The notes: generated by a model from the sequence alone, not told the origin. Counted from the first letter of the stretch, positions 1 to 7,994 are shown. The stretch: DNA of 64,000 bases from Nocardioides renjunii (GCF_034661175.1 NZ_CP141058.1:2790001-2854000); one strand, 5' to 3'. Translations and numbers: made by a program.

Positions 1-113
1 GCTCACCGTCCCCCACGCCCTGCGGCGAGGCGGACACGGAGGGTCAGTGGCACGTCGAGCTCACCGGCGCCGACGCGGGTGGCCGCGTGGTGGCGCAGGT
101 CGACCTGTCCTGA
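1..113 (+). CDS. C-terminal end of a protein of unknown function (5' truncated)
   Basis: An open frame enters from the left edge and ends at the TGA at 111-113. Only about 36 residues are visible. They include a cysteine (CGEADTEGQW) and a beta-strand-like tail (WHVELTGADAGGRVVAQVDLS). The composition fits the last strand of an extracytoplasmic or lipoprotein beta domain, but that is a guess because too little remains to assign a family. It converges on the minus-strand response regulator that ends at 144. Confidence 0.5.
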   Translation, partial: SPSPTPCGEADTEGQWHVELTGADAGGRVVAQVDLS

Positions 114-143
114 GCCGGTCCGGCCCGCAGGCTCGGTCAGGGG

Positions 144-788
144 TCAGTCGTCGCCGTCGAGCCCGTGCTCGATGGCCCACCGGGTGAGCTGGACGCGGTT
201 GTTCATCTGCAGCTTGCGCAGGGTGTTCTGGACGTGGTTCTGCACGGTGCGGTGGGAGAGCACCAGGCGGGCGGCGATCTGCTTGTAGCTCATGCCGGTC
301 GCGACCATCTTGAGGATCTCGGTCTCGCGCTCGGTCAGCTGGTCGCGCGGGTCGTCAGCGGGACCGTCGGCGATCCGGCGGAACTCCCCCAGCACCAGCC
401 CGGCCAGCCCGGGGGTGAAGACGGTGTCGCCGTCGGCGACCCTGGTCACCGCGTCCACCAGCTCCGCGCTGGACGCGGACTTGACGAGGTAGCCGGTGGC
501 GCCGGCCTTGATCGCCTCGAGGACATCGGCCTGCTCACCGCTGGCGGACAGGATCAGCACCCGGGCGGTCGGGTCGTGCTCGAGCATCATGCCCGTCACC
601 TGCACGCCGCTGTGGTCGGGCAGCTGGAGGTCGAGCACCACGACCTGCGGTGCCGCCGCCGGGAACCGCGCCATCGCCTCGCGGCCGTTGGAGGCGATCG
701 CCACGACGTCGTGACCGGCCGCCTGCAGGTCGCGCTCGACCGCGTCGCGCCACATGGGGTGGTCGTCGACCACCATCACTCTCACCAC
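144..788 (-). CDS. macR: LuxR/NarL-family response regulator, MacR-like
   Basis: This is a 214-residue two-component response regulator. The receiver domain (about 1-120) has the acidic pair D8-D9, the phospho-acceptor D53 in LDLQLPD, a switch serine at S81 and the conserved K103. A C-terminal LuxR-type helix-turn-helix (about 148-212) contains LTERETEILKMVATGMSYKQ. I chose the GTG at 786-788 because GAGGG lies 7 nt upstream on the minus strand. It is the third gene of a minus-strand run with a sensor kinase (1365-2498) and a flavin-reductase-like gene (842-1360), so the kinase is its likely partner. The pair resembles Streptomyces MacRS (SCO2120/2121), which also lies near glucokinase. The symbol rests on that resemblance and context, recalled from memory. 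Confidence 0.85.
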   Translation of the reverse strand: MVRVMVVDDHPMWRDAVERDLQAAGHDVVAIASNGREAMARFPAAAPQVVVLDLQLPDHSGVQVTGMMLEHDPTARVLILSASGEQADVLEAIKAGATGYLVKSASSAELVDAVTRVADGDTVFTPGLAGLVLGEFRRIADGPADDPRDQLTERETEILKMVATGMSYKQIAARLVLSHRTVQNHVQNTLRKLQMNNRVQLTRWAIEHGLDGDD

Positions 789-841
789 GTCATCACCCTC
801 GCCACGTCGTCCCCCTCGTAGGTGTGGGAATCGTAGACCGG

Positions 842-1360
842 TCAGTCGGCGGGCGGACGGTAACGGCCACGCCGATGGACCAGCGGTGCCGTGTCCTCGC
901 CGACGACCACCTCGACCAGCCGGCAGGTCACCAGCCGCGACCACCCGACCTCGACGTCCGACTCGACCTCCAGGCCCGCCCACGTGGTCGCGTGCGCCAG
1001 CCGCGGGCCGTGCGGGGACGCCACCCAGTCGGCGAGCCGCCACGGACCGCCCGGGGCGGGCGCGGTGCCGGCGAAGGCGTCGGCCAGCTCGCGGTCGTCC
1101 CAAGTGAGCAGCTGGAGCACGCCGCGACCGGTCTCGAGGAGGGCGTCGGTGAGGTCGGCGTCGGGGTCCAGCAGGGCCAGCGCGCGCCCGGGCTCGCCAC
1201 CGGCGACCAGCCACGACGACACCGTCAGCCCGGCCCGCCCGCTCGCCTCGACGCCGGCCGTCCACAGCGACACCGTGCCGCCGACACGCCCGCGCAGGCG
1301 TCGTACGGGGTCGCGGTCGCCCTCGGGCTCGAGGAACGGGTGGGTCGTGTGGATGGTCAC
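842..1360 (-). CDS. flavin-reductase-like FMN-binding domain protein
   Basis: This 172-residue protein matches the flavin reductase-like split-barrel fold. Its N-terminus (FRDP-type RDPVRRLRGRVGG, then AGLTVSSWLVAGG) follows the usual pattern in which a short motif precedes the FMN-phosphate loop, and its C-terminus is a strand rich in V and E (LVEVVVGED). It has no membrane segment and no second domain. It starts 4 nt after the stop of the sensor kinase and is followed by the response regulator, so it is co-transcribed with a two-component pair. A redox-sensing or accessory role is possible but is inference. The family also includes pyridoxamine oxidase-like proteins, so the enzymatic reaction is not certain. 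Confidence 0.65.
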   Translation of the reverse strand: MTIHTTHPFLEPEGDRDPVRRLRGRVGGTVSLWTAGVEASGRAGLTVSSWLVAGGEPGRALALLDPDADLTDALLETGRGVLQLLTWDDRELADAFAGTAPAPGGPWRLADWVASPHGPRLAHATTWAGLEVESDVEVGWSRLVTCRLVEVVVGEDTAPLVHRRGRYRPPAD

Positions 1361-1364
1361 CCGG

Positions 1365-2498
1365 TCACGCTAGCGGGACGGTCAGGTCCCACTCGGTGCC
1401 CCAGGGTCCGCTGTCGACCGCGGCGGTGCCGCCGAGCTCCTCGATCCGCCCGCGGATGGAGGACACGACGCCCAGTCGGCCCTCGGCCTCGGCCTGCTCG
1501 AGCCGCCCGGGCTCGATGCCCGGGCCGTCGTCGCGCACCGAGACGGTGATGGCGTCGGGCGCGGCCTGCGCGAGGATCCAGGCCGTCGCGTCGGCACCGA
1601 CGTGGGTCAGGACGTTGTCGAGGCAGGACCGCGCCGCCGCGACCACCTCGGTCGCGACGCGCTCGTCCACCAGCACGGTCCCGCCGGGCGTGGCCACCTC
1701 CACCCGCACCGGGTGAGCGGTGGCCATCGCCTCCAGCGCGCCCGCGAGGTCCACCTGTCCCGTCGGCCGGTGCCCGTGCCCCGCCGGCACGGTGTCCTGC
1801 TGGCGGATCAGCGAGCGGAGGCTGCGCTCCTGCTCGCCCGCCAGCCGGCCGAGGTCCGCCCAGTCGCCACCGGCCGCGGCACCGCGGCGCTGCGTCATGG
1901 CCAGCACCTGCAGCACGCCGTCGTGCACGGCCCGGGCCAGGCGGGTGCGCTCCTCCGCCGCCGCGGCCGCGCGCTCGGCGACGTCGCGCTCGCGGGCCAT
2001 GCGCTGCAGCGACTCGCACAGGTAGCCGACGACGGGACCGCCGATCAGGACCAGGAACACGTTGCCGTAGTTGCCCTGGTCGACCTCCGAGCGCGGCAGC
2101 AGGTCGGCCGCGGCGATCAGCGCGGCCGCCGCCAGGCCGCCGCGCCAGTGCCAGTGGATGGCCCACGCGAGCAGGGCGCCCATCACCCAGTAGCCCGGGA
2201 TCGTGGCGTTGAAGCCCTCCGACTTCACCCACGGCGTCACGGCCATCGCCGCCAGCGCGATCGCCAGGTCGGCCACCAGCAGCGCCGGCACACGACGGCG
2301 CCGGTCGCGGTAGAGCCAGATGGCGACGGCGGTCCAGCCGGCGAGGGCCGCGACGACCACCAGGCCGGCCGTCGGGTGCTCGAAGCTCTCGCGCCGGTAG
2401 GCGTTGAGGCCGACCATGTTGATCGTGACGACGACCCGCACGATGGCCAGGGCCGAGTAGAGCCGGTCCTCGACGGCGAGCGCCGAGTCGCCCCGCAC
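1365..2498 (-). CDS. macS: membrane sensor histidine kinase, MacS-like
   Basis: This is a 377-residue HisKA_3-type kinase. Residues about 10-160 form four to six membrane helices. A short coiled segment rich in A, E and R follows, then the phospho-acceptor H192 in ARAVHDGVLQ. The C-terminal ATPase domain carries DDGPGIEPGR (G1 box). The start is uncertain: the GTG at 2496-2498 is the first good start after the upstream plsC stop at 2528, but no clear ribosome site precedes it, so translation may be coupled to plsC. It lies immediately upstream of the flavin-reductase-like gene and macR-like regulator. Streptomyces MacS is the closest family I recognise. The signal it senses cannot be read from the sequence. 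Confidence 0.8.
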   Translation of the reverse strand: MRGDSALAVEDRLYSALAIVRVVVTINMVGLNAYRRESFEHPTAGLVVVAALAGWTAVAIWLYRDRRRRVPALLVADLAIALAAMAVTPWVKSEGFNATIPGYWVMGALLAWAIHWHWRGGLAAAALIAAADLLPRSEVDQGNYGNVFLVLIGGPVVGYLCESLQRMARERDVAERAAAAAEERTRLARAVHDGVLQVLAMTQRRGAAAGGDWADLGRLAGEQERSLRSLIRQQDTVPAGHGHRPTGQVDLAGALEAMATAHPVRVEVATPGGTVLVDERVATEVVAAARSCLDNVLTHVGADATAWILAQAAPDAITVSVRDDGPGIEPGRLEQAEAEGRLGVVSSIRGRIEELGGTAAVDSGPWGTEWDLTVPLA

Positions 2499-2527
2499 AG
2501 CCGCGGAGGACGGACCGGGTCGGGCGC

Positions 2528-3280
2528 TCAGGACGCCTTCTGCTCCGGCCCGTCCGCGGCCTTGTCGCGCTCGGCCTGCTCGGCCGCGGCCTGCTTGGCC
2601 CGCTCCTTGTCGAGCTCCTTGGCCTTGCTGGCGTAGAGGTCGACGTACTCCTGCCCGGACAGGCGCATGATCTCGTACATGATCTCGTCGGTGATCGACC
2701 GCAGGATGTAGCGGTCGTTCTCCATCCCGGCGTAGCGGGAGAAGTCGAGCGGCGGGCCGAAGCGCACGACGGGGCGCGTCCAGGTGCCGTAGACCTTGCC
2801 GGTCGGAGCGACGACATCGGTGCCGACCACGGCGCACGGGACCACCGGGGCGCCGGTCTCGAGGGCCAGCCGGGCGACGCCGGTCTTGCCGCGGTAGAGC
2901 TTGCCGTCGTGGGAGCGGGTGCCCTCGGGGTAGATCCCGAACAGGTCGCCCTGGGCCAGGATCTTCATCGCCGACTTCATCGCCCCCTCGGCGGCGTTGG
3001 CGCCCGAGCGATCGATCGGGACCTGGCCCGCCCCGGTGAAGAACTTCTTCTGGAACCAGCCCTTGATGCCCGGCGAGGTGAAGTACTCCGCCTTCGCCAC
3101 GAAGGTGACCCGCCGGTTGAGCGTGAGCGGCATGAACAGCCAGTCGGCGTAGGACAGGTGGTTGCTCGCGAGGATCGCGGGACCCACGTCGGGGACGTGC
3201 TCCACGCCGTAGGCCTTGGGCCGGAACACGAGTCGCAGCACCGGCCCGAGGGCGATCCACTTCAGGAACCAATAGAGCAC
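2528..3280 (-). CDS. plsC: 1-acyl-sn-glycerol-3-phosphate acyltransferase (PlsC family)
   Basis: This 250-residue enzyme would acylate lysophosphatidic acid in membrane phospholipid synthesis. It shows acyltransferase motif I, NHLSYAD (H41, D46), and motif III, YPEGTRS (about 117-123). A hydrophobic N-terminus (LYWFLKWIALGPVLRLVF) would sit at the membrane. The C-terminal 40 residues are a charged K/A/E-rich tail. The GTG at 3278-3280 is preceded by a TAGGCT box ending 7 nt upstream, which points to a leaderless transcript. That box overlaps the stop codon of the hydrolase gene at 3290. The family contains several substrate specificities, so which lysolipid is used is inferred from the general family. 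Confidence 0.9.
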   Translation of the reverse strand: MLYWFLKWIALGPVLRLVFRPKAYGVEHVPDVGPAILASNHLSYADWLFMPLTLNRRVTFVAKAEYFTSPGIKGWFQKKFFTGAGQVPIDRSGANAAEGAMKSAMKILAQGDLFGIYPEGTRSHDGKLYRGKTGVARLALETGAPVVPCAVVGTDVVAPTGKVYGTWTRPVVRFGPPLDFSRYAGMENDRYILRSITDEIMYEIMRLSGQEYVDLYASKAKELDKERAKQAAAEQAERDKAADGPEQKAS

Positions 3281-3286
3281 GGGCCG

Positions 3287-3292
3287 AGCCTA
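3287..3292 (-). promoter_or_regulatory. leaderless -10 box of plsC
   Basis: TAGGCT on the minus strand, 6 nt before GTG 3280. It overlaps the TAG stop of the esterase gene. Confidence 0.6.
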
Positions 3293-4105
3293 GTCCCGTG
3301 CCGCGGTGACCCGCTCGATGAACTCCGCGGACTCGGCGAAGATCCGCGGGGCGTCGTGGTCGAGGGTCGCGACGTGGTAGCTGTTCTGCAGCACCCGCTC
3401 CTCGAAGTCCTTGGAGGAGAGCCGCGCGTTGAGCGCCCGCGAGCTCGAGATGTCGACGACGTGGTCCTCCGCGGAGCGGAAGAACAGCACCGGGACCGTC
3501 ACCCTCGGCAGGTCGCGCCGCAGCTCGGCGTAGCCGGCGAACATCGAGGCGGCCGCCTTGAGCGGGGTGGTCGGGTAGCCGTGCTCGTCGGCGCCCGGCT
3601 TCTTGATGTCGTTGGCGATGCCCGGCATCCCCGGCACGACGCGCTTGAGGGCCGGCAGCAGCTTGACGTCCTTGCGGAGGGTGTCGACGGCAGCGTTGAC
3701 GACCACGATGCCGGCGAGCTCGTCGCCCCGGTCCGCCGCCAGGCGCAGGCAGAGCGCCCCGCCCATCGACAGCCCGACCGCCACGACCGCGTCGTTCTCG
3801 GCTGCCAGCTTGTCGAACGCACCGTCCACGGTCGCCACCCAGTCGCCCCAGGTGACCTGGTTGCAGTCCTGCCACCGGGTGCCGTGGCCGGGCAGCAGCG
3901 GCATCTCGACGGCGTACCCGCGACCCGCGAGGTCCTGTGCCCAGGGACGCATCGAGGCGGGGTTGCCGGTGAACCCGTGCTGGACGAGGACGCCGAGCCG
4001 GCGGCCACCGGTCCTCGCGGGGTCGGCCGCGGTGGACATCGGCGCGACGAGGGCGGGGTCGAGGGGAGCCGCCGGGGCACCGAGGAACGGGATCTTCACG
4101 GGCAC
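3290..4105 (-). CDS. alpha/beta-hydrolase, Est30-type carboxylesterase
   Basis: This protein of about 271 residues has the alpha/beta-hydrolase core. LVQHGFTGNP is the oxyanion loop, GLSMGG holds the nucleophile (S113), a late acidic residue lies in SAEDHVVD, and the catalytic histidine lies in NSYHVATLD. This arrangement matches small carboxylesterases and monoacylglycerol lipases related to Geobacillus Est30. There is no signal peptide. The GTG at 4103-4105 is my choice; in-frame GTG codons at 4097-4099 and 4112-4114 are alternatives. Its TAG stop overlaps the -10 box of plsC, and the two genes may act together in lipid turnover (inference). Confidence 0.8.
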   Translation of the reverse strand: MPVKIPFLGAPAAPLDPALVAPMSTAADPARTGGRRLGVLVQHGFTGNPASMRPWAQDLAGRGYAVEMPLLPGHGTRWQDCNQVTWGDWVATVDGAFDKLAAENDAVVAVGLSMGGALCLRLAADRGDELAGIVVVNAAVDTLRKDVKLLPALKRVVPGMPGIANDIKKPGADEHGYPTTPLKAAASMFAGYAELRRDLPRVTVPVLFFRSAEDHVVDISSSRALNARLSSKDFEERVLQNSYHVATLDHDAPRIFAESAEFIERVTAARD

Positions 4106-4181
4106 AGTGTGCACCACACCGACACCGCCGCACCGCCGCCCGAGGGACGGTCGCGGCACCCGTCGAGAACCACGTGCCGGG

Positions 4182-4187
4182 TACCGT
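4182..4187 (+). promoter_or_regulatory. leaderless -10 box of the gene at 4195
   Basis: TACCGT, 7 nt before GTG 4195. Its spacing matches the other start-proximal boxes here. Confidence 0.55.
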
Positions 4188-4194
4188 GGCGGGC

Positions 4195-4761
4195 GTGACG
4201 ACGCCTGGCGACGAGAGCCGCACCGAGCTGGCGTGGCGCGAGATCGTGGAGCACTACGGCGAGCGCGCGGTGCTCCCCGACGACGAGGCGTACGACGCGC
4301 GCGCCGGCGCCGGCGAACCGACCCAGGACGTGCCGCCCGGAGCCACCGCCGACCCGTCGACCGGACCGGCGACCGACACCGGCACGTCCCCGTCGGAGTC
4401 CGAGCCCTCGTCCGAGCCGCCCGCCGCTCCGGCGGGCCACGCGCCGACCGAGCCATTGCCCGACCACCTCGTCGACGACGACGAGGTCGAGGTCCGCGAG
4501 CGGGCGATCGCCGCCTCCGAGCGATTCACCCCGCCGCCCCCTCCGCCCCTGCCGCTCCCCCGCACGTGGCAGCGCGGGCTCGCCTGGGCCGGCATCGCCG
4601 TGGCTCCGGCCATGGCGCTGCTGATCGGGCTGCTGTCGCTCTACGTCCCCTCCGTCGTGGGGTGGCTCCTGGTCGCCTGGTTCGTCGGCGGGTTCCTCTA
4701 CCTGGTCCTCGAGATGCCGCGCTCGCCCCGTGACCCCTGGGACGACGGCTCGCGCGTCTGA
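4195..4761 (+). CDS. uncharacterised acidic membrane protein
   Basis: This is a 188-residue protein that I do not recognise as a named family. Residues 1-30 form a short conserved-looking head (TPGDESRTELAWREIVEHYGE). A low-complexity P/A/T/E/D-rich linker follows to about residue 110. Two hydrophobic helices (about 128-150 and 154-176) end the protein, before a short charged tail. The GTG at 4195 is chosen because TACCGT at 4182-4187 sits 7 nt upstream, the leaderless pattern seen across this window. It is followed 28 nt later by the LOR/SDH gene, which has its own -10 box. Confidence 0.6.
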   Translation: MTTPGDESRTELAWREIVEHYGERAVLPDDEAYDARAGAGEPTQDVPPGATADPSTGPATDTGTSPSESEPSSEPPAAPAGHAPTEPLPDHLVDDDEVEVRERAIAASERFTPPPPPPLPLPRTWQRGLAWAGIAVAPAMALLIGLLSLYVPSVVGWLLVAWFVGGFLYLVLEMPRSPRDPWDDGSRV

Positions 4762-4776
4762 GACCGAGGGACCCAG

Positions 4777-4782
4777 TAGGGT
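4777..4782 (+). promoter_or_regulatory. leaderless -10 box of the LOR/SDH gene
   Basis: TAGGGT, 7 nt before GTG 4790. Confidence 0.6.
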
Positions 4783-4789
4783 CGCTCGG

Positions 4790-6028
4790 GTGGGGGCACG
4801 CGAGACCGTCGAGGTGACCGGACACCTGATGGACAGCGGCATCCTGTCCCGCGTCCTGGACGACATCCGCGACTACGGCTGCGACTACGTCATCGAGCAG
4901 TTCGACGTCGGCCACGAGGCCCATGACCCCTCCAGCGCGAGGATCACCGTCGAGGCCGAGGACGACACCTCCCTCCAGCGGCTCCTGATGCGGCTGCAGA
5001 CCCGCGGCGTCAACCAGGTCGCCGTCGGTGACGCGCTCACCGCGGAGGCCGAGATCCCGGGCGTGCTGCCCGACGGCTTCTACGCCACCACCAACCTCGA
5101 GACCCGTGTCCGCATCGGCGGCGCCTGGCACGAGGTCGAGAACCCCGCCATGGACTGCGGCCTGGTCGTCGACGAGGCACCGGCCGGCGACGTACGCGTG
5201 CGCACGGTGCCGATGTCGGACGTCGAGGCCGGGATGCGGTGCGTCGTCGGCGCGTCGGGGATCCGCGTGTCGGTCCCCCGGCCGGCGCCGGTCGACGACG
5301 GACTCCTCGCCGCGCGGGGCGGCTCCCCCACGGACCGCCCGCAGACGGTCGTCGTGCGCCAGGTGGCCGACGGCATGCGCCAGGCCCGGGAGGCCGGCAA
5401 GAGGCTGCTGTGGGTGGCCGGCCCGGGCGTGGTGCGGACCGGCGCCTCCCAGGCACTGGTCTCCCTCGTCCGCGCCGGCTTCGTCGACGCGCTGTTCGGC
5501 GGCAACGCCCTCGCCGCCCACGACGTCGAGTCCGCGCTCTACGGCACCGGCCGCGGCGGCGAGGTGTCCGCGGCCGGCGTCGAGCACGGCCACGAGCACC
5601 GGGTGCGCGCGCTCAACACGGTCCGCAAGGCCGGCTCCATCGCCGCCGCCGTCGAGGCGGGCGTGCTGACGAGCGGGATCATGCACGCGCTCGTGACGGA
5701 GCGGAAGCGCTTCGTGCTCGTGGGCTCCGTGCGCGACGAGGGCCCGCTCCCCGACGTGCACACCGACGTGCTCGAGGGCCTGCGCGCCATGCGGGAGGAG
5801 ATCCACGACGTGGGCTACTGCCTGATGCTCGCCACCCAGCACCACTCGGTGGCCACGGGCAACATCCTCCCGGCGACGGTCCCGCTGGTGTGCGTCGACC
5901 TCGACCCGGCCACCGTCACGAGGCTGGCCGACCGCGGCACCCACCGTGGTCGCGGCATCGTGGCCGACGTGGGGCTGTTCCTCGAGCAGCTCTCGCTGGA
6001 GCTCGTGCCGGACTACCGGCGCGCCTGA
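4790..6028 (+). CDS. LOR/SDH-type ornithine cyclodeaminase-like protein (TIGR00300 family)
   Basis: This 412-residue protein matches the TIGR00300 / LOR-SDH bifunctional conserved region. The N-terminal part (GHLMDSGILSRVLDDIRDYG, then an EAED-x5-LQRLL motif) is the small alpha/beta domain. The C-terminal half carries VAGPGVV, GGNALAAHDVESALYGT, and LATQHHSVATGNILP. Archaeal and cyanobacterial members (for example the C-terminal half of AgrE/ArgZ) convert ornithine to proline and ammonia. I infer the same here, but the reaction is not proven for actinobacterial members. It has no N-terminal arginine dihydrolase domain. The GTG at 4790 follows TAGGGT (4777-4782) by 7 nt. Its 3' end overlaps the convergent glucokinase by 16 bp. 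Confidence 0.75.
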   Translation: MGARETVEVTGHLMDSGILSRVLDDIRDYGCDYVIEQFDVGHEAHDPSSARITVEAEDDTSLQRLLMRLQTRGVNQVAVGDALTAEAEIPGVLPDGFYATTNLETRVRIGGAWHEVENPAMDCGLVVDEAPAGDVRVRTVPMSDVEAGMRCVVGASGIRVSVPRPAPVDDGLLAARGGSPTDRPQTVVVRQVADGMRQAREAGKRLLWVAGPGVVRTGASQALVSLVRAGFVDALFGGNALAAHDVESALYGTGRGGEVSAAGVEHGHEHRVRALNTVRKAGSIAAAVEAGVLTSGIMHALVTERKRFVLVGSVRDEGPLPDVHTDVLEGLRAMREEIHDVGYCLMLATQHHSVATGNILPATVPLVCVDLDPATVTRLADRGTHRGRGIVADVGLFLEQLSLELVPDYRRA

Positions 6029-7017
6029 CCCGCGGGGTCGGGACGACGACCCGGACGCGACACGAGCAGCGCCCCGCCGATCATCCCCGCCTGAGGCCCG
6101 AGCTGCGCGGCCACGAGCGGCGGGACCCTCCGGTGCGCGGCCCCCACCAGCGTGCGCTGCAGCGCCGCCCGCGCCGGGTCGAGCAGCCGGTCGCCCGCGG
6201 CGGACACCCCTCCCCCGATCACCACGACCTCCGGGTCCAGCGCGGCGACGAGGTTGGCGGTGCCGACGCCCAGCCAGTCCCCCACGGACGCGTAGGCGCG
6301 CCGCGCCACCAGGTCGCCCTCCTCGGCGGCGGCCGTGACCATCGGGCCGGTGATCCGGTCGTGGTCGGAGCCGCTCATCTCGGACAGCACGGACGGCTGC
6401 TCGCGCATCAGCATCCGGGCCTCACGGACGAGCGCGTTGCCCGACGAGTACTGCTCCCAGCACCCACGCCGCCCGCACTCGCACGCCTGCCCGTCGGGGA
6501 CGACCTGCATGTGCCCGAACTCCCCGGCCATGCCGTTGGCGCCACGCAGCACGTGGCCGTCGACCAGCACCGCGCCCCCGATGCCGGTGCCCATCGTGAT
6601 CATGAGTGCCGAGGTCGCACCCCGGGCCGCCCCGTGGCGGGACTCGGCCCGCGCCGCGCAGTTGGCGTCATTGTCGAGCCGCACCTCGCACCCGAGCCGG
6701 TCCTCGAGCAGCTCGCGGAGGGGCTGGCCCTGCCACGGCAGGTGCGGGGCGAACATCACGCGCTCGCCGCCCGAGTCGACGAAGCCGGCCGCCGCCACCC
6801 CGACACCGGCCAGCGGCCGACCGGCCGTCGCCTCCACGATCGCCTCGACCAGGGCGTCCTCGACCCGCTGGGTCACGACCCGGCGCCCGGGCGTCGTACG
6901 CCGTGCCGTGCTCGAGACCCGGCCGTCGTCGCCCACGACCCCGGCGAGGACCTTGGTGCCGCCGATGTCGACGCCGACCACGACACCCGGCCCGACACCC
7001 GGCCCGTCAGCGGCCAC
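6013..7017 (-). CDS. glk: ROK-family glucokinase
   Basis: This 334-residue enzyme would phosphorylate glucose to glucose-6-phosphate in the cytoplasm. It shows the phosphate-1 motif VDIGGTK (about 16-22), the catalytic D117 in LDNDANC, the phosphate-2 motif TMGTGIGG, and the ROK zinc site H169 ... CECGRRGC (C179, C181, C186). Its length fits actinobacterial glucokinases such as Streptomyces GlkA. The GTG start lies 3 nt past the stop of the upstream small gene, so the two are translationally linked. Other ROK hexokinases (for example for mannose or N-acetylhexosamines) cannot be excluded by motif alone. Confidence 0.88.
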   Translation of the reverse strand: MAADGPGVGPGVVVGVDIGGTKVLAGVVGDDGRVSSTARRTTPGRRVVTQRVEDALVEAIVEATAGRPLAGVGVAAAGFVDSGGERVMFAPHLPWQGQPLRELLEDRLGCEVRLDNDANCAARAESRHGAARGATSALMITMGTGIGGAVLVDGHVLRGANGMAGEFGHMQVVPDGQACECGRRGCWEQYSSGNALVREARMLMREQPSVLSEMSGSDHDRITGPMVTAAAEEGDLVARRAYASVGDWLGVGTANLVAALDPEVVVIGGGVSAAGDRLLDPARAALQRTLVGAAHRRVPPLVAAQLGPQAGMIGGALLVSRPGRRPDPAGQARR

Positions 7018-7020
7018 CGG

Positions 7021-7425
7021 TCACGCGTCCTCGGGCCACGCGTCGTCGTGGTCGGCGTGCTCGTCACTGGCGGCGCGCTCGTCACCGGAGGCGTCGTCCT
7101 GCGCCGGTGGACGGGTGGACAGCAGGGAGGCCGCCGCCTGGGCCAGCGACGTCAGCGCGCTCGACAGGTGCGTGACCACCTCGGGGTCCAGCTGACGTAC
7201 GGCGTGGATCGTGCGGCAGACCGGGCACACGGTGCACTCGGCGGAGCCGGTGGCGAGGTGCTCGTCGAGGTCGTGCACGGTGGCCGCCGCCTGCGCGGCC
7301 ATGTCGGACAGCCCGTCCCCCGCATCCTCGACCTGCTCGCGCGCCCACCCGGAGAGGGCGCCGAACAGCTTCGCGGCCTCCTCGCCCAGGGAGCCGACGG
7401 GGTCTGTGCCGGCGGCGTCGGTCAT
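7021..7425 (-). CDS. small acidic CxxC protein of unknown function (DUF5304-like)
   Basis: This 134-residue protein is mostly helical and acidic, with one paired-cysteine motif (CTVCPVCR, about 65-72) in the middle and a D/E/A-rich tail. The CPVC motif could bind a metal or be redox active. Similar small proteins lie between SRPBCC and glucokinase genes in other actinobacteria, which suggests DUF5304, but that match is from memory. The ATG overlaps the TGA of a possible 35-residue reading frame (7422-7529), and the gene leads directly into glk. Confidence 0.6.
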   Translation of the reverse strand: MTDAAGTDPVGSLGEEAAKLFGALSGWAREQVEDAGDGLSDMAAQAAATVHDLDEHLATGSAECTVCPVCRTIHAVRQLDPEVVTHLSSALTSLAQAAASLLSTRPPAQDDASGDERAASDEHADHDDAWPEDA

Positions 7426-7529
7426 GAGGTCTCCTGACGGGTCGCGGGCTGGGCGTTCAGGAAGCGACGATACGACGCGACGGACACGACCAGCTCGTCG
7501 CCCGCGGTGGTGGACGGCAGGATCCGCAC
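7422..7529 (-). CDS. possible 35-residue small protein coupled to the next gene
   Basis: A short frame starts at GTG 7527-7529 and reads V-R-I-L-P-S-T-T-A-G-D-E-L-V-V through to ATRQETS. It ends in TGA overlapping the next ATG (ATGA at 7422-7425). Third positions are almost all G or C, as in real genes here. The start lies just after the SRPBCC stop at 7544, so the three genes would be one transcript. There is no obvious ribosome site. It could be a real coupled leader peptide or simply a 118-nt spacer with biased composition. Confidence 0.3.
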   Translation of the reverse strand: MRILPSTTAGDELVVSVASYRRFLNAQPATRQETS

Positions 7530-7543
7530 GCCGGACCCGGTGG

Positions 7544-7981
7544 TCAGAGCTGCTCGACGCGCTTCTTGAGGCCCTTCAGCGCGGTGTCGATCAGGATCTT
7601 CTCGCCCTTGCGCTTGAGCATCCCGATGAGGGGGATGGTGACGTCGAGCGCGAGCCGGTAGGTGACCTCGGTGCTGCCGTCGCCGCGGTCCACCAACGTG
7701 TAGGCGCCGTCGAGGGCCTTGAGCATGTTGCCCTCGACCAGGGTCCAGGTGACCTCCCGGTCGCCGTCCCAGTCGTAGGCGAGGGTGTACTGGTCCTTGA
7801 TCGGGGAGACGTCGAGCGCGAAGTAGACCTGCTCGGCCCGGCCGTCGGCGCCCGGTGCGGTGACCTCCGCGGTCTGCACGCCCTTGGCCCACTCGGGGTA
7901 GGATTCGAAGTCGGCGATGACGGCCATGATGTCGGCCGGAGCGGCGTCGATCGTGATCGACGAAGAGGTCTGTTCGGCCAT
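7544..7981 (-). CDS. SRPBCC (START-like) family protein
   Basis: This 145-residue protein is a single polyketide-cyclase/START-like helix-grip domain. It begins with SSSITIDAAPADIMAVIADFESYPEW, the usual start of this fold, and ends in the long C-terminal helix (LIDTALKGLKKRVEQL). Such proteins bind hydrophobic ligands. It resembles Mycobacterium tuberculosis Rv2185c (TB16.3), which likewise lies beside fadD15. The ATG at 7979-7981 has TAGGCT (minus strand, 7989-7994) ending 7 nt upstream, so it is probably leaderless. It diverges from the acyl-CoA synthetase gene. The ligand is unknown; a lipid intermediate is plausible from the context. Confidence 0.8.
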   Translation of the reverse strand: MAEQTSSSITIDAAPADIMAVIADFESYPEWAKGVQTAEVTAPGADGRAEQVYFALDVSPIKDQYTLAYDWDGDREVTWTLVEGNMLKALDGAYTLVDRGDGSTEVTYRLALDVTIPLIGMLKRKGEKILIDTALKGLKKRVEQL

Positions 7982-7988
7982 GGCCGGG

Positions 7989-7994
7989 AGCCTA
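7989..7994 (-). promoter_or_regulatory. leaderless -10 box of the SRPBCC gene
   Basis: TAGGCT on the minus strand, 7 nt before ATG 7981. The divergent acyl-CoA synthetase promoter is nearby. Confidence 0.6.
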
